This document shows positions 51,406 to 60,662 of a DNA stretch of 64,000 nt, piece by piece. Numbering within the stretch: the first letter of the stretch is position 1; each line of letters begins with the position of its first letter. The notes below the pieces were generated by a model. That model was given only the letters and a program-made list of their open reading frames with translations. It was not told the DNA's origin and searched no databases. Position numbers and translations under genes: made by a program. The stretch comes from Enhydrobacter aerosaccus (GTDB lineage Bacteria > Pseudomonadota > Alphaproteobacteria > Reyranellales > Reyranellaceae), in contig CAIKZO010000003.1 of NCBI GenBank assembly GCA_903832005.1, positions 47,043 to 111,042 on the forward strand. Reading direction: 5' to 3'.

Positions 51406-52245
51406 TCACCGCCGGTGAGCGACCGCGACCAGGCGGCCGCGCTGCTGGACGATCCCCTGCTCGGTGACGATCGTCGCCAGCCGTCGCAGGATGGTCACGC
51501 GCGCGCGATAGACAAGCTCGGTCGGCAGATGCCCCAGGAAATTGCCGAACGACGAGGCTTCCATGAAACGCACCGCCTGTTCGGGCGTGGCGTAATTCTG
51601 CTCGATCGGCCGCGTCTCGATCAGATCGGGCGAAAAGCCCGTCATCTCGAACAACGCCCGCATCTCCTCACTGTCGATCTTGAACGTCATCGTGTCGCGC
51701 TCGCGCGGATAGCGATCGAACGGCGGCTCGGAGAGCACGGACGCGACGGTCTCCTGCACCACCATGCGCGGGCCCTTGGCCATGCAGCTGATGCCGATCC
51801 GACCGGCAGGCCGCAGCAGCCGCCAGAAGGTCAGCAGCGGCACCGTCTTGTCCGGCAGCCAATGGAAGACCGAGTTCAGGCAGATCACGTCGTAGCTCTG
51901 GTCGCGCAGATGCTCGAGGTCGTAGACATCCGACACCTCGAAAGAGAGGTTGCCGCGGTTGCGCGCCTTGTCGAGTGCGAGATGCACGCGCGAAGGCAGC
52001 GGATCGAGGCCATGCACACGGCCCGACGGACCGACCAACTCGGCCAGATGATGAGCCAGCATGCCGGTGCCGACGCCGACGTCGAGCACCCGCTCGCCGG
52101 GACGGATGGCAAGGTCGGCTGCGAGCTGCTTGCCGTATTCGAACTGCCGCGTGGTGCTGATGCGCTCGTACTCGCGCGCCAATTCATCGGTATCGAGAGT
52201 GAGCAGTGGGGCGCCAGGGCGCCCCCGATATTGCAAGCCCGACAT
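51406..52245 (-). CDS. Class I SAM-dependent methyltransferase
   Basis: 279 residues from ATG 52245, which has GGTGGAGG upstream; longer starts at 52296 or 52320 add a low-complexity leader. The S-adenosylmethionine site is VLDVGVGTGMLAHHLAE, with the acidic residue in VHGLDP and the CLNSVFHWLPD motif. It resembles UbiE/BioC-like methyltransferases. The substrate cannot be assigned. It reads divergently from the small secreted protein gene. Confidence 0.87.
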   Translation of the reverse strand: MSGLQYRGRPGAPLLTLDTDELAREYERISTTRQFEYGKQLAADLAIRPGERVLDVGVGTGMLAHHLAELVGPSGRVHGLDPLPSRVHLALDKARNRGNLSFEVSDVYDLEHLRDQSYDVICLNSVFHWLPDKTVPLLTFWRLLRPAGRIGISCMAKGPRMVVQETVASVLSEPPFDRYPRERDTMTFKIDSEEMRALFEMTGFSPDLIETRPIEQNYATPEQAVRFMEASSFGNFLGHLPTELVYRARVTILRRLATIVTEQGIVQQRGRLVAVAHRR

Positions 52246-52390
52246 CTCCCACGCGCCTCCACCCAACACTATTTTTTCTTTGCCTGCGGGCGTCATTCTA
52301 ACGCGCGGATACGCCTTCACCTATTGCGGGTAGGAATATGAGGTCTGCACGCTTGCGCCCTCAGGCAAGGTGGCGTAGCCACGCAAATAC

Positions 52391-52831
52391 ATGACGCGTG
52401 CACTGTCGTTCATCGTCTCTCTACTGGTACTCTCGATGGTACTCACCCTGGGCGCGCGGGCGGCCGAGCCGGTGCCCACTCCCAAGCCGATCTTTTTTGC
52501 GCGCGGCTCCAGCAGCGGCACCGTGGGCGGCCATGTATTGCGCGGCGAGCGCGCCCTTTACTCGCTGAAGGCGGCGGCGGGCCAAACCCTGACCGTCACA
52601 ATCACCACCCCCGACGACAACGCCGTTTTCCAGATCTACCAGCCGGACACGGCGATCGGCCGCGATGCCGACGGCCTGCTGGAGTTCAAGGGCACGGCGC
52701 TACATGGTGCCGCAGACGGCGAGGACGCCACACGCTGGTCCGGCCGGTTGCCGCGCGCCGGCACCTACCTGATCGTGGTCGGCAGCACCCGCGGGAATGC
52801 CCGTTACAGCGTGGATGTAAAAGTCGAGTAG
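52391..52831 (+). CDS. Secreted beta-sandwich protein (pre-peptidase C-terminal-like)
   Basis: 146 residues, signal peptide ending ARAAE. The mature domain has a typical PPC-like pattern: GGHVLRGERALYSLKAAAGQTLTVTIT, DDNAVFQIYQPD and a final SGRLPRAGTYLIVVGSTRGNARYSVDVKV. Such domains occur as single secreted proteins, some related to lysozyme-inhibitor folds. Function unknown. A 104-base gap leads to the MFS gene. Confidence 0.7.
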   Translation: MTRALSFIVSLLVLSMVLTLGARAAEPVPTPKPIFFARGSSSGTVGGHVLRGERALYSLKAAAGQTLTVTITTPDDNAVFQIYQPDTAIGRDADGLLEFKGTALHGAADGEDATRWSGRLPRAGTYLIVVGSTRGNARYSVDVKVE

Positions 52832-52935
52832 GTGTAGCCTTCCTGGATAGCCGGCAAAAAGCCGGCGCTTTGCGTACGCGTCAGTGCGGCCACGCGTCAG
52901 TAAACAAAAAAATTATCCAGGGAAGGAACGACGAG

Positions 52936-54246
52936 ATGGATGAATCTCTCGAAAAGTCCGCCATGCGTAAAATCTATTTCAGGCTGCTGCCGTTTCTGCT
53001 GCTGGCCTACATCCTGGCGTACATCGACCGTATCAACGTGAGCTTCGCCGCACTCACTATGCAAGGCGACCTCAAGATGACCGCCGGCGCCTTCGGCTTC
53101 GCCACCGGCACCTTTTACTGGGGATATTTCCTGTTCGAGGTGCCGAGCAACATCATCCTCGAGAAGGTGGGCGCGCGCATCTGGATCGCCCGCATCATGA
53201 TCACCTGGGGAATCCTGGCGACCTGCACCGCCCTGGTCACCGGCGAGACGAGCTACGGCATCGTGCGCTTCCTGCTGGGCGTCGCCGAAGCCGGCTTCTT
53301 CCCCGGCATTATCTTCTATTTCACCAAATGGTTCCCGAGCTATCACCACGCACGCATCGTCTCGGGCTTCCTGATCGGACTGCCGGTGGCGGTCGCGGTC
53401 GGCGCCCCGGTGTCGACCGGGCTGATGAGCCTGCACGGGCTGTTCGGCCTCGCCGGCTGGAAGATCATGTACATCGCCGAGGGCGTGCCCACGATCATCC
53501 TGGGCATCATCACCTTCTTCGTCCTCACCGACACGCCGGAGAAGGCGAAGTTCCTCACCGACGCCGAGAAGAAGTGGCTGTCGACGCGTCTTGCCGCCGA
53601 GCGCGCGGCCAAGGACGCCGTGCGCCGGCACTCGCTGTGGGAGACGATGTGGAACCCGAAGGTGCTGTTGCTGTCGCTCAACTATCTCGGCATCGTGACG
53701 GCGAGCCTCGGCATGCTGATCTTCACACCGCAGATCATCAAGGCGATCGGCAAGACCGACAACATGACGGTCGGCTGGCTCACCATGATCCCCTACATGG
53801 CCGGCGCCGTGGCGCTGCTCACCTGGGGCCACATCTCCGACAGGCTCAACGAGCGGCGCTGGAGCCTGCTGATCGCCTGCGTGTTCTCGACCGGCGGATT
53901 GATCCTGGCCGGCCTGACGCTCGGCAGCTACTGGGCGCTGGTCGGCATGTCGATCGCGGCGATGGGCTTCTACGGCTCGAAGGGGCCGTTCTTCGCCATG
54001 CCGCCGATCTTCCTGAGCGGACCGGCGCTGGCCGCCGGCATCGCCTGGATCAACTCGCTGGGCAATCTCGGCGGCTTTTTCGGGCCCTGGTACGTGGGCG
54101 TGATGAAGGACGCGACCGGGAGCTTCGCCGGCGGCCTGTTCGGCCTCGCCCTCCTGAGCCTGATCGCGGCCGTGGTCTGTGCGATCTTCCTGCACATCCC
54201 CGACCCGCGTCCCGTCGCCGGCGCGCGGCTGGCCGCGGCGGAGTAA
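52936..54246 (+). CDS. MFS transporter, anion:cation symporter (ACS) family
   Basis: 436 residues from ATG 52936, preceded by GGAAGGAACGACGAG. It has 12 hydrophobic segments. The signature YILAYIDRINVSFAALTM near the N-terminus and LGVAEAGFFPGIIFYFTKWFP are those of the ACS group (phthalate, glucarate, tartrate and similar organic anions). The middle loop is long and basic. A bidirectional hairpin terminator follows. Confidence 0.93.
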   Translation: MDESLEKSAMRKIYFRLLPFLLLAYILAYIDRINVSFAALTMQGDLKMTAGAFGFATGTFYWGYFLFEVPSNIILEKVGARIWIARIMITWGILATCTALVTGETSYGIVRFLLGVAEAGFFPGIIFYFTKWFPSYHHARIVSGFLIGLPVAVAVGAPVSTGLMSLHGLFGLAGWKIMYIAEGVPTIILGIITFFVLTDTPEKAKFLTDAEKKWLSTRLAAERAAKDAVRRHSLWETMWNPKVLLLSLNYLGIVTASLGMLIFTPQIIKAIGKTDNMTVGWLTMIPYMAGAVALLTWGHISDRLNERRWSLLIACVFSTGGLILAGLTLGSYWALVGMSIAAMGFYGSKGPFFAMPPIFLSGPALAAGIAWINSLGNLGGFFGPWYVGVMKDATGSFAGGLFGLALLSLIAAVVCAIFLHIPDPRPVAGARLAAAE

Positions 54247-54261
54247 GCAAGGCAACGAAAA

Positions 54262-54288
54262 GCGGCGGAGCCAGGAAGGCTCCGCCGC
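54262..54288. terminator. Bidirectional hairpin between convergent genes
   Basis: GCGGCGGAGCC and GGCTCCGCCGC pair perfectly around AGGAA. It lies between the MFS and fasciclin genes, which point at each other. No clear T-run on either side. Confidence 0.7.
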
Positions 54289-54308
54289 CGCTTCGCGCCG
54301 TGGACCGA

Positions 54309-54881
54309 CTACTTCTTCGGCAGCATCACGGTGTCGATGACGTGGATCACGCCGTTCGACTGCTTGACGTCGGCGATGGTCACGAAGGCGGTGGTGCCGT
54401 TCTCGTCGGTCAGGGTGATGTCCTTGCCGACCATCTTGGCCTGCAGGATGCAGCCGCCGACCGTCTTGATCGCATGCGTGCCCTTGTCGTCGGCAATCAT
54501 CTTGGCGACCGTCGAGGACAGCGCATTCGCCGCCACGACATGGCACGTCAGGATCTTGACCAGGGTCGCCTTGTTCTCAGGCTTGAGCAGCGTGTCGACC
54601 GTGCCGGCCGGCAGTTTGGCGAAGGCCGCGTTGGTCGGCGCGAAGACGGTGAACGGGCCCGGGCCCGACAGCGTGTCGACGAGGCCCGCGGCCTTCACCG
54701 CCGCGACCAGCGTCGTGTGATCCTTGGAGTTGACCGCGTTCTCGATGATGTTCTTGTTCGGATACATCGCCGCTCCACCGACCATCGGCTCGCCGGCGGC
54801 GAAGGCCGGCACCAGCGTGGCGGCGGCGGAGATGAAGGAAACGGCCGCGATGGCGGCCAGCACGATACGACGCGTGGACAT
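54309..54881 (-). CDS. Fasciclin (FAS1) domain protein
   Basis: 190 residues from ATG 54881 (MSTRRIVLAA), signal peptide ending PAFA. One FAS1 domain covers most of the mature protein: LVAAVKAAGLVDTLSGPGPFTVFAPTNAAFAKLP is the H1 region and IHVIDTVMLPK the H2 region at the C-terminus. Single-FAS1 proteins are secreted or surface proteins thought to mediate adhesion. AAGGGAG precedes the ATG. It is divergent from the ABC importer operon. Confidence 0.92.
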   Translation of the reverse strand: MSTRRIVLAAIAAVSFISAAATLVPAFAAGEPMVGGAAMYPNKNIIENAVNSKDHTTLVAAVKAAGLVDTLSGPGPFTVFAPTNAAFAKLPAGTVDTLLKPENKATLVKILTCHVVAANALSSTVAKMIADDKGTHAIKTVGGCILQAKMVGKDITLTDENGTTAFVTIADVKQSNGVIHVIDTVMLPKK

Positions 54882-55000
54882 GGATGAAGACTCCCTTGAT
54901 TGAGCAGGGACGAACCATTCGCCACCAGCCGAGGACAATTACGGCGCGCAGCTGCACGCAGTTCAGGCGAGCGCGGTCACTCTATTGTGCGGACGAAGCG

Positions 55001-55028
55001 TGATCCGGAACGACAAACCGGTCGTAGC
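55001..55028 (+). promoter_or_regulatory. Candidate ECF-type promoter upstream of the ABC importer
   Basis: TGATCC, 16 bases, CGTAGC, ending 70 bases before the ATG of the binding-protein gene. Same boxes and spacing as the three sites at 26-27.4 kb, but with a weaker -10 element and a longer leader; it could be coincidence. Confidence 0.35.
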
Positions 55029-55098
55029 CTTTGCATCGTCGACAATGCGCCGCTACCGTGCTCTTCGTGTGCACTATTGCGTAGATGGGGGATTGGCG

Positions 55099-56127
55099 AT
55101 GCGTAGAATATTCGGGTGGTCGCGGCTTGCGGCGGTGTTTGCGACTCTTGTCATGGTCGCTGCGAGCGTGGCGCCGGCATCGGCGCAAGAAAAGAAGATC
55201 ACTCTTCTGATCTGGTCGAGCACCTGGAACGGTCTGATCAAGCCGCTCGCCGAGCAATTCACCAAGGACACCGGCATCGCCGTCGACATCGAGGTCGAGG
55301 CCTCGTCGATGGAAGGCCTGGTCAAGGTCCAGGCGATGCGCGGCAAGCCGACGGCCGACGTCTGGTTCACCGCACAGGGCGTCGCCGAGCGCGCGGCAAG
55401 CGATCCGGGCCTGCTGGCGCCGATGCCGGTCGACAAGCTCAGCAACTGGAAAGACGTTATCCTAGGCGGCACCTCTTCGACCTTCGCCGCGGCCTATTAC
55501 TATCCGTTCGGCATCGTCTATCGGCCCGACCTCGTGCCGGGCGGCAAGATCTCGTCGTGGGAAGAATTGTGGGGCCCGGCCTTCGAGAACAAGCTGGCGC
55601 TGCCCGCGCCGTCGTTCTTCTCCGGCCGCATGATCCTGGTGGCCGCGCAGATGGCTGGCGGCGGCATCGACAATGTCGATCCCGGCATCGCCAAGCTGAA
55701 GGCGATCAAGAAGAACGTCGCCTTCTGGTTCACCTCCGATCCGCAGGCGCGCAAGGCGCTGGCGCAGGGTGAGGTCTCGGTGATGGTGACCTCCTCATCG
55801 ACCGTGAAGACCTTGGCCGACCAGGGCGTCACCGTGAAGATGGTGAGCCCCAAGCCCGCGCCCATCATCTTCGAGGGCGTGACCATCCTGAAGGGCGGCA
55901 AGGAAGAGATGGCCGCGCAGTTCGTGAACTACGTGATCAGCCAGCAGTGGCAGAAGACGATCACCGAGGTCTGGAACATGGGTCCGGTGAACAAGAACGT
56001 GGCGCCCGCCGGCAAGTTCGCCGACGTGCTGCCCAAGGACGGCGACTCCGTCACCTTCAACGAGACCACGATCAACGAGCGTCTCGGCGGCTGGACGGAA
56101 AAGTTCAATCAAGCCATCGGCCAGTGA
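55099..56127 (+). CDS. ABC importer solute-binding protein (family 1, iron/polyamine type)
   Basis: 342 residues from ATG 55099, signal peptide ending ASAQ. The mature start KKITLLIWSSTWNGLIKPLAEQF and the ADVWFTAQG loop are typical of family 1 periplasmic receptors for Fe(III), spermidine/putrescine, thiamine or phosphonates. AYYYPFGIVYRPDLVP lies in the ligand cleft. The tyrosine pair expected for bare iron is not clear, so a polyamine or other small molecule is as likely. It leads a four-gene operon. Confidence 0.87.
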   Translation: MRRIFGWSRLAAVFATLVMVAASVAPASAQEKKITLLIWSSTWNGLIKPLAEQFTKDTGIAVDIEVEASSMEGLVKVQAMRGKPTADVWFTAQGVAERAASDPGLLAPMPVDKLSNWKDVILGGTSSTFAAAYYYPFGIVYRPDLVPGGKISSWEELWGPAFENKLALPAPSFFSGRMILVAAQMAGGGIDNVDPGIAKLKAIKKNVAFWFTSDPQARKALAQGEVSVMVTSSSTVKTLADQGVTVKMVSPKPAPIIFEGVTILKGGKEEMAAQFVNYVISQQWQKTITEVWNMGPVNKNVAPAGKFADVLPKDGDSVTFNETTINERLGGWTEKFNQAIGQ

Positions 56128-56134
56128 ATCGGCA

Positions 56135-57199
56135 GTGAGCCGACGCCTCGAGATCGACGATCTTGCCAAGAGCTACGCCGGCGTCGACGCGATCGCCGGC
56201 GTCACGCTCGCGGTGCCGGCCGGTGCGCTGATCACGCTGCTGGGGCCGTCGGGCTGCGGCAAGACGACGTTGATGCGCTCGATCGCGGGCTTCGTCGTGC
56301 CCGATCGCGGCCGCATCCGGGTCGATGGCAAGGACCTGCTGGCCCTGCCGCCCGAGAAGCGGTCGACGGCCATGCTGTTCCAGAACTACAGCCTGTTTCC
56401 ACACATGACGGTCGCAGCCAATGTGGGCTTCGGCCTGCGTATGCAGCGGGTGCCGCGCACTGAAGCCGAGCCGAGGATCGCCGAGGCGCTGCGGCTGACG
56501 CGCATCACGGAACTCTCGGCGCGCTACCCAGCGCAGCTCTCGGGCGGCCAGCAGCAGCGGGTGGCGCTCGCGCGTGCGCTGGTCACGCGGCCGGACATCC
56601 TGCTGCTCGACGAGCCGTTCGGCGCGCTCGACCAGACCTTGCGCGAGCAGGTCCAGATCGAACTGCGCAAGCTGCAGCAGTCGCTCGGCATCACGACCCT
56701 GGTGGTAACGCACGACCAACTCGAGGCGCTGACCCTGTCCGACCTCATCGCCGTAATGAATGCCGGCCGCATCGAACAGCTCGGGCCGCCGATCGAGATC
56801 TACGACCGGCCGGCCACGGCCTTCGTCGCGCGCTTCATGGGCGTGGAGAACCTGCTGACAGCCAAGCTGGTGGGCCGCGATGGCGATCGACTGCGCGTTG
56901 CCGTCGGCGCGCTCGAAGCCACTGTCGCCCCGCCGGTAGCGCCGATCTATCAAGGCCCCCTCACCCTGGCGGCCCGCGCCGACGCGGTGCGGATCGGCGC
57001 CGTCGATGTGCCCGGAGCGGTCGGCGCGCGCATCGCCTTCGCCAGCAATCGCGGCGCCTCGGCTTTGTACGAACTCGCGACCGACGATGGCCAAGTGCTG
57101 CAAGCGGCCGAAGAGCGGCGTGGCGGCGCGCTGCGGGCGCCGGGCACGCGGGTCGGCATCACTTTGGCGGGCGAGTCCTGCTCTATCGTAAAGGCCTGA
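56135..57199 (+). CDS. ABC importer ATPase (PotA/FbpC-like)
   Basis: 354 residues from GTG 56135, 7 bases after the receptor gene. Walker A GPSGCGKTT, signature LSGGQQQRVALARAL, Walker B ILLLDEPFGALD, and a C-terminal OB-fold TOBE domain (about residues 245-354) typical of polyamine and iron importers. It drives uptake through the two permeases that follow. Confidence 0.93.
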   Translation: MSRRLEIDDLAKSYAGVDAIAGVTLAVPAGALITLLGPSGCGKTTLMRSIAGFVVPDRGRIRVDGKDLLALPPEKRSTAMLFQNYSLFPHMTVAANVGFGLRMQRVPRTEAEPRIAEALRLTRITELSARYPAQLSGGQQQRVALARALVTRPDILLLDEPFGALDQTLREQVQIELRKLQQSLGITTLVVTHDQLEALTLSDLIAVMNAGRIEQLGPPIEIYDRPATAFVARFMGVENLLTAKLVGRDGDRLRVAVGALEATVAPPVAPIYQGPLTLAARADAVRIGAVDVPGAVGARIAFASNRGASALYELATDDGQVLQAAEERRGGALRAPGTRVGITLAGESCSIVKA

Positions 57200-57204
57200 C
57201 GAGA

Positions 57205-58065
57205 GTGCGCGCCCGGCCCTATCTGCTGCTGGTACCGGCGCTCGCCGCGCTCGCAATCTTCGCCGCGGCCTTCGCGCTGTTCGTGACAGTGAGCTTCTCG
57301 ACGGCGACACCTGGCACGGTGCTGACCCACGGTCCGGCGACGCTCGCCAACTACCGCTCGGTGCTGGCCTCGCCGCTGGCGCGCGACACGGCGATCACCA
57401 CGCTGAGACTGGCCGGGCTGATGACCTTGCTGACCGCGCTGCTGGGCTATCCGCTGGCCTACGTGCTGGCGCGCTCGCCGTCGCGCCTGCTGCGCCGCAC
57501 GGTGTTGTTTGGGCTGGTCGTGACCTTCCTGTCGGGCGGCGTCACGCGCGCCTATGCCTGGCTGATCATCCTCGGCAACAAGGGCCTCATCAACCAGACG
57601 CTGGTCGCGCTCGGCCTGTCGCCGGTCAAGCTCGCCTACAACGAGACCGGCGTGACCATCGGCGTCGTGCATTTCCTGCTGCCGTTCTTCGTGCTCACCC
57701 TGCTGGCGGCGCTGAAGAACATCCCGCTGTCACTGGAAGAAGCCGCGCGCAACCTCGGCGCCTCGCGCTGGCAGGTCTTTATCCGGGTCGTGCTGCCGCT
57801 GTCGATCCCGGGCCTGGTCTCGGCGGCGTCGCTCAGCTTCGCGGGCGCGCTGTCGGCGTTCCTGTTCCCGGAGCTGCTGGGCGGCGGACGGGTGCACATG
57901 GCCTCGAACGTGATCTACGAGACCATCCTCACCGACTTCAACCTGCCGCGCGTCGCCGCGATGGCCGCCCTCTTCCTCGTGCTGGCACTGGCCGCCCTGG
58001 CGCTGCTGGGCCTGCTGCAGCGCCGCTCGGCACATCTGTGGGCGGGCGCGGGAGCGAAGACATGA
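57205..58065 (+). CDS. ABC importer permease 1 (PotB-like)
   Basis: 286 residues from GTG 57205. Six hydrophobic segments. The ATPase-contact EAA loop is LSLEEAARNLGASRWQVFIRVVLPLSIPG. The N-terminal membrane helix LLLVPALAALAIFAAAFALF is typical of PotB. Six bases separate it from the ATPase gene, and it overlaps the second permease gene as ATGA. Confidence 0.9.
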   Translation: MRARPYLLLVPALAALAIFAAAFALFVTVSFSTATPGTVLTHGPATLANYRSVLASPLARDTAITTLRLAGLMTLLTALLGYPLAYVLARSPSRLLRRTVLFGLVVTFLSGGVTRAYAWLIILGNKGLINQTLVALGLSPVKLAYNETGVTIGVVHFLLPFFVLTLLAALKNIPLSLEEAARNLGASRWQVFIRVVLPLSIPGLVSAASLSFAGALSAFLFPELLGGGRVHMASNVIYETILTDFNLPRVAAMAALFLVLALAALALLGLLQRRSAHLWAGAGAKT

Positions 58066-58862
58066 ACGCGCCACGCTCCTACTCGACGCCGGTCGCGGCG
58101 CTGGCCGGGCTGGTGATGGCGTTCATCCTCCTGCCGGTGGCTTTCATCGCGCTCTACGCCTTCAACGAGAGCGGCTACCTGCGCCTGCCGCCGCAGGGGC
58201 TCACGTTCCACTGGTTCGCGAACTTCTTCGCGATCGCGCGCTTTCGTGCCGCGCTGGAGGCAAGCCTGATCGTGTCCGCCGTGGTGGCGCCCGCCTGCCT
58301 GCTGATCGCAGTGCCGGCGGCGCTGGCGCTGGCGCGCTATCGTTTCCCCGGCCGCGACGCGATCAACGCGCTGATCATGTCGCCGCTGGTCGTGCCGGGC
58401 GTGGTGATCGGCATCTCGTTCCTCAGCCTGTCGGCGCGGGTCGGCACGGGGCTGGGCCTGGTGCCGATCATCGTGGCGATGACCTGCTTTGCCTTTCCCT
58501 TCGCCGTGCGCGCGCTCGCGGCCAACCTGCACGGGCTCGACCCGCGTCTGGAGGAGGCGGCGCGCAACCTCGGCGCCTCGCGCTTCAACGCCTTCCTGTT
58601 CGTCACGCTCCCGCAGCTGCGGCCGGGGCTGCTGGCGGGCGGCATCTTCGTGTTCGTGGAAGCGATCGACAATTTCTCGATCGCGGTGTTCCTCACCAAC
58701 GCGCGGATCACGACCTTGCCGGTGGAATCCTATTCCTACATCCGCGACTTCGACGACCCGACGGTCGCCGCCATGGCGGTGCTGCTGATGAGCCTCAGCG
58801 CCGTGCTGGTCTTCGCGATCGACCGGCTGGTCGGCCTCGACCGCTTCCTCGAGCTGAAATAG
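58062..58862 (+). CDS. ABC importer permease 2 (PotC-like)
   Basis: 266 residues from ATG 58062, overlapping the first permease by 4 bases. The EAA loop is RLEEAARNLGASRFNAFLFVTLPQLRPG. The short periplasmic part (FNESGYLRLPPQGLTFHWFANFF) is typical of PotC. With permease 1 it forms the channel. It is the last gene of the operon; the next gene is convergent. Confidence 0.92.
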   Translation: MNAPRSYSTPVAALAGLVMAFILLPVAFIALYAFNESGYLRLPPQGLTFHWFANFFAIARFRAALEASLIVSAVVAPACLLIAVPAALALARYRFPGRDAINALIMSPLVVPGVVIGISFLSLSARVGTGLGLVPIIVAMTCFAFPFAVRALAANLHGLDPRLEEAARNLGASRFNAFLFVTLPQLRPGLLAGGIFVFVEAIDNFSIAVFLTNARITTLPVESYSYIRDFDDPTVAAMAVLLMSLSAVLVFAIDRLVGLDRFLELK

Positions 58863-59708
58863 TCAGCGCTTTCCAACGAAGCGCAGCAGCACACCGCTCG
58901 CTTCAGCGGGCGGCACTTCGAGCGCGCCATCAGGTGCCGAGCGATAGGAAATGCCGGCGCCGTCGAAGAACGCCCTGGTCTTGGCGGGATCGGCGACGAA
59001 CAGCTCAAGCGCCGGCACGAACGGCGCCCTGGCCTTGAAGGCGATGCCGGGGAACAGCGTGGCGCACAGCGCGGGCGAGACGAAGCGCAGGCGCGCCTTG
59101 CCGGCCGCCACGCTCAGGCTGCCGTCGGCGGCGCGCTCGGCCGGGACGCCATAGAGCTTGGCGTAAGGCGCCGCCATCGCGGCCGGATCGTCGGACACCG
59201 CCACGAGCCCCGCGATGCCCGTCGCGCCGTTGGCGTGCCTGGTGTTGGCGCTGCGCCACATCAGCTCGGGATCGACCCGCTGGTTCACATGGATGCCGAG
59301 GCCGGGCAGCAATTTGTCCGGCGGCAAATAGATCAGGCGGAAGCGCGCCTGCGCGTCGCCCTCGGGACGGTGATGGTCGAACACCGGCAGCGGCGAGAGG
59401 CCCGCCGCCTGCACCTGCACGAAGGCCGCATCGGCATCTTTGGTCGCGAGCGCCAGATCCTTCAGCCCGTCGCCTTCGGCGTCGAGCCGCGCCAGGCGCG
59501 CGAGGTTGCGTTCGTTCTTCTCGATCGACACCAGCAGCTCGAGGTAATCCGCCTCGAACATCATGTTGTAGTTGGCGGTGCCGACCGATTTCGGATGGAG
59601 ATAATACTGCGACAGGCTGAAGCCCAGCCGCCGGTAGCTGGCGGCGGCGGCATCGAGATCACGCACCCACACGACGCAGTGGCTGATCCCGGTGATCGGA
59701 CTCTTCAT
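58863..59708 (-). CDS. VOC family (glyoxalase-like) protein
   Basis: 281 residues forming two VOC modules: the first starts ISHCVVWVRDLDAAAASYRRLGF and the second GIAGLVAVSDDPAAMAAPYAKLYG. Glyoxalase_3-type members with this layout act as dioxygenases or bind hydrophobic ligands. The metal ligands are not certain by eye. The 5' end overlaps the sterol-desaturase-like gene by 50 bases; a start further in would shorten the first strand, so I keep ATG 59708. Confidence 0.83.
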   Translation of the reverse strand: MKSPITGISHCVVWVRDLDAAAASYRRLGFSLSQYYLHPKSVGTANYNMMFEADYLELLVSIEKNERNLARLARLDAEGDGLKDLALATKDADAAFVQVQAAGLSPLPVFDHHRPEGDAQARFRLIYLPPDKLLPGLGIHVNQRVDPELMWRSANTRHANGATGIAGLVAVSDDPAAMAAPYAKLYGVPAERAADGSLSVAAGKARLRFVSPALCATLFPGIAFKARAPFVPALELFVADPAKTRAFFDGAGISYRSAPDGALEVPPAEASGVLLRFVGKR

Positions 59709-60588
59709 TCACGCTTCCTTCGAAAGACAGGGCGCGCAGTGTGCCGCCTGCCGCCGCCGGCCGCCAGCCGGGCGGGCCGAAGAGATGCAGCAGCACGTCG
59801 CGCAGCGAACGCGCGGCGTAGAGGTCGTTGGCCATCTTCAGCCATTCGTGGAATGCGATCTTGAGCGGGTTGTTCGAGACCAGCGGCACGGTGAGGCCGT
59901 AGCGGCACGGCAGGTCGGCGCGCTCCTCGGCGAAGGTGCCGAACAGGCGATCGAACAGGATCAGCACGCCGCCGTAGTTCTTGTCGATATAGTCGCTGTT
60001 CGATGCATGGTGCACGCGGTGATGCGATGGCGTGTTCAGCACATACTCGAACCAGCCGAGCTTGGGGATCCACTCGCAGTGCAGCCAGAACTGATAGAGC
60101 AGGTTCAGCGACAAAGTCGCGAACACGGCGGACGGCGCGAAGCCCAGCCAGATCATCGGCACATAAAAGAGGGAGTTGCCCGCGATCTTGCCGGTGACGC
60201 CAAAGCGGTAGGCGATGCCGAGGTTGAACTCGCTGGGCGAGTGATGGACCGCATGGGTGGCCCAAAACCAGCGCACCCGGTGGGCGGCGCGGTGATACCA
60301 GTAGTAGCTGAACTCCTGGCCGACGAAGAGCACGGCGATGCTGGCGAGGCTGCCCAGCGGCACGGTTGCCACCCGGTGCGCCCACGCCAGTCCGATCAGC
60401 GGACCGACGAAGCCGATCGTGACGATGGCGCCGACCACGTAATCGCGGGCCAGCGCATCGGTGACCGAGGCGGCCCAGGAGCGCCAGTTGTACGGCCGCT
60501 TGAAGACGAAGGTGAGGACGAGGGCTTCGAGCGTCGCGAGCCCGATCACGGCCGGCAGCGCCCAGGCGAGGATTTGGAACAGGGTCAT
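59659..60588 (-). CDS. Sterol desaturase / fatty acid hydroxylase family protein
   Basis: 309 residues with four or more membrane helices. The di-iron histidine clusters are HRAAH, HAVHH and HHRVHH, the canonical HX3H, HX2HH, HX2HH pattern. Enzymes of this superfamily hydroxylate or desaturate sterols, carotenoids and fatty acyl chains in the membrane. The product is unknown. It overlaps the VOC gene and follows the AraC-type regulator gene at 61709 on the same strand with a 74-base gap, so it may be its target. Confidence 0.93.
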   Translation of the reverse strand: MTLFQILAWALPAVIGLATLEALVLTFVFKRPYNWRSWAASVTDALARDYVVGAIVTIGFVGPLIGLAWAHRVATVPLGSLASIAVLFVGQEFSYYWYHRAAHRVRWFWATHAVHHSPSEFNLGIAYRFGVTGKIAGNSLFYVPMIWLGFAPSAVFATLSLNLLYQFWLHCEWIPKLGWFEYVLNTPSHHRVHHASNSDYIDKNYGGVLILFDRLFGTFAEERADLPCRYGLTVPLVSNNPLKIAFHEWLKMANDLYAARSLRDVLLHLFGPPGWRPAAAGGTLRALSFEGSVNEESDHRDQPLRRVGA

Positions 60589-60662
60589 GCCGCCACCCTG
60601 CCGTCCGGCTGCCGCCCCTTCTCGCCGATTGCCGCGAAACCCTGGCCGCTTTCTTGAATCGG

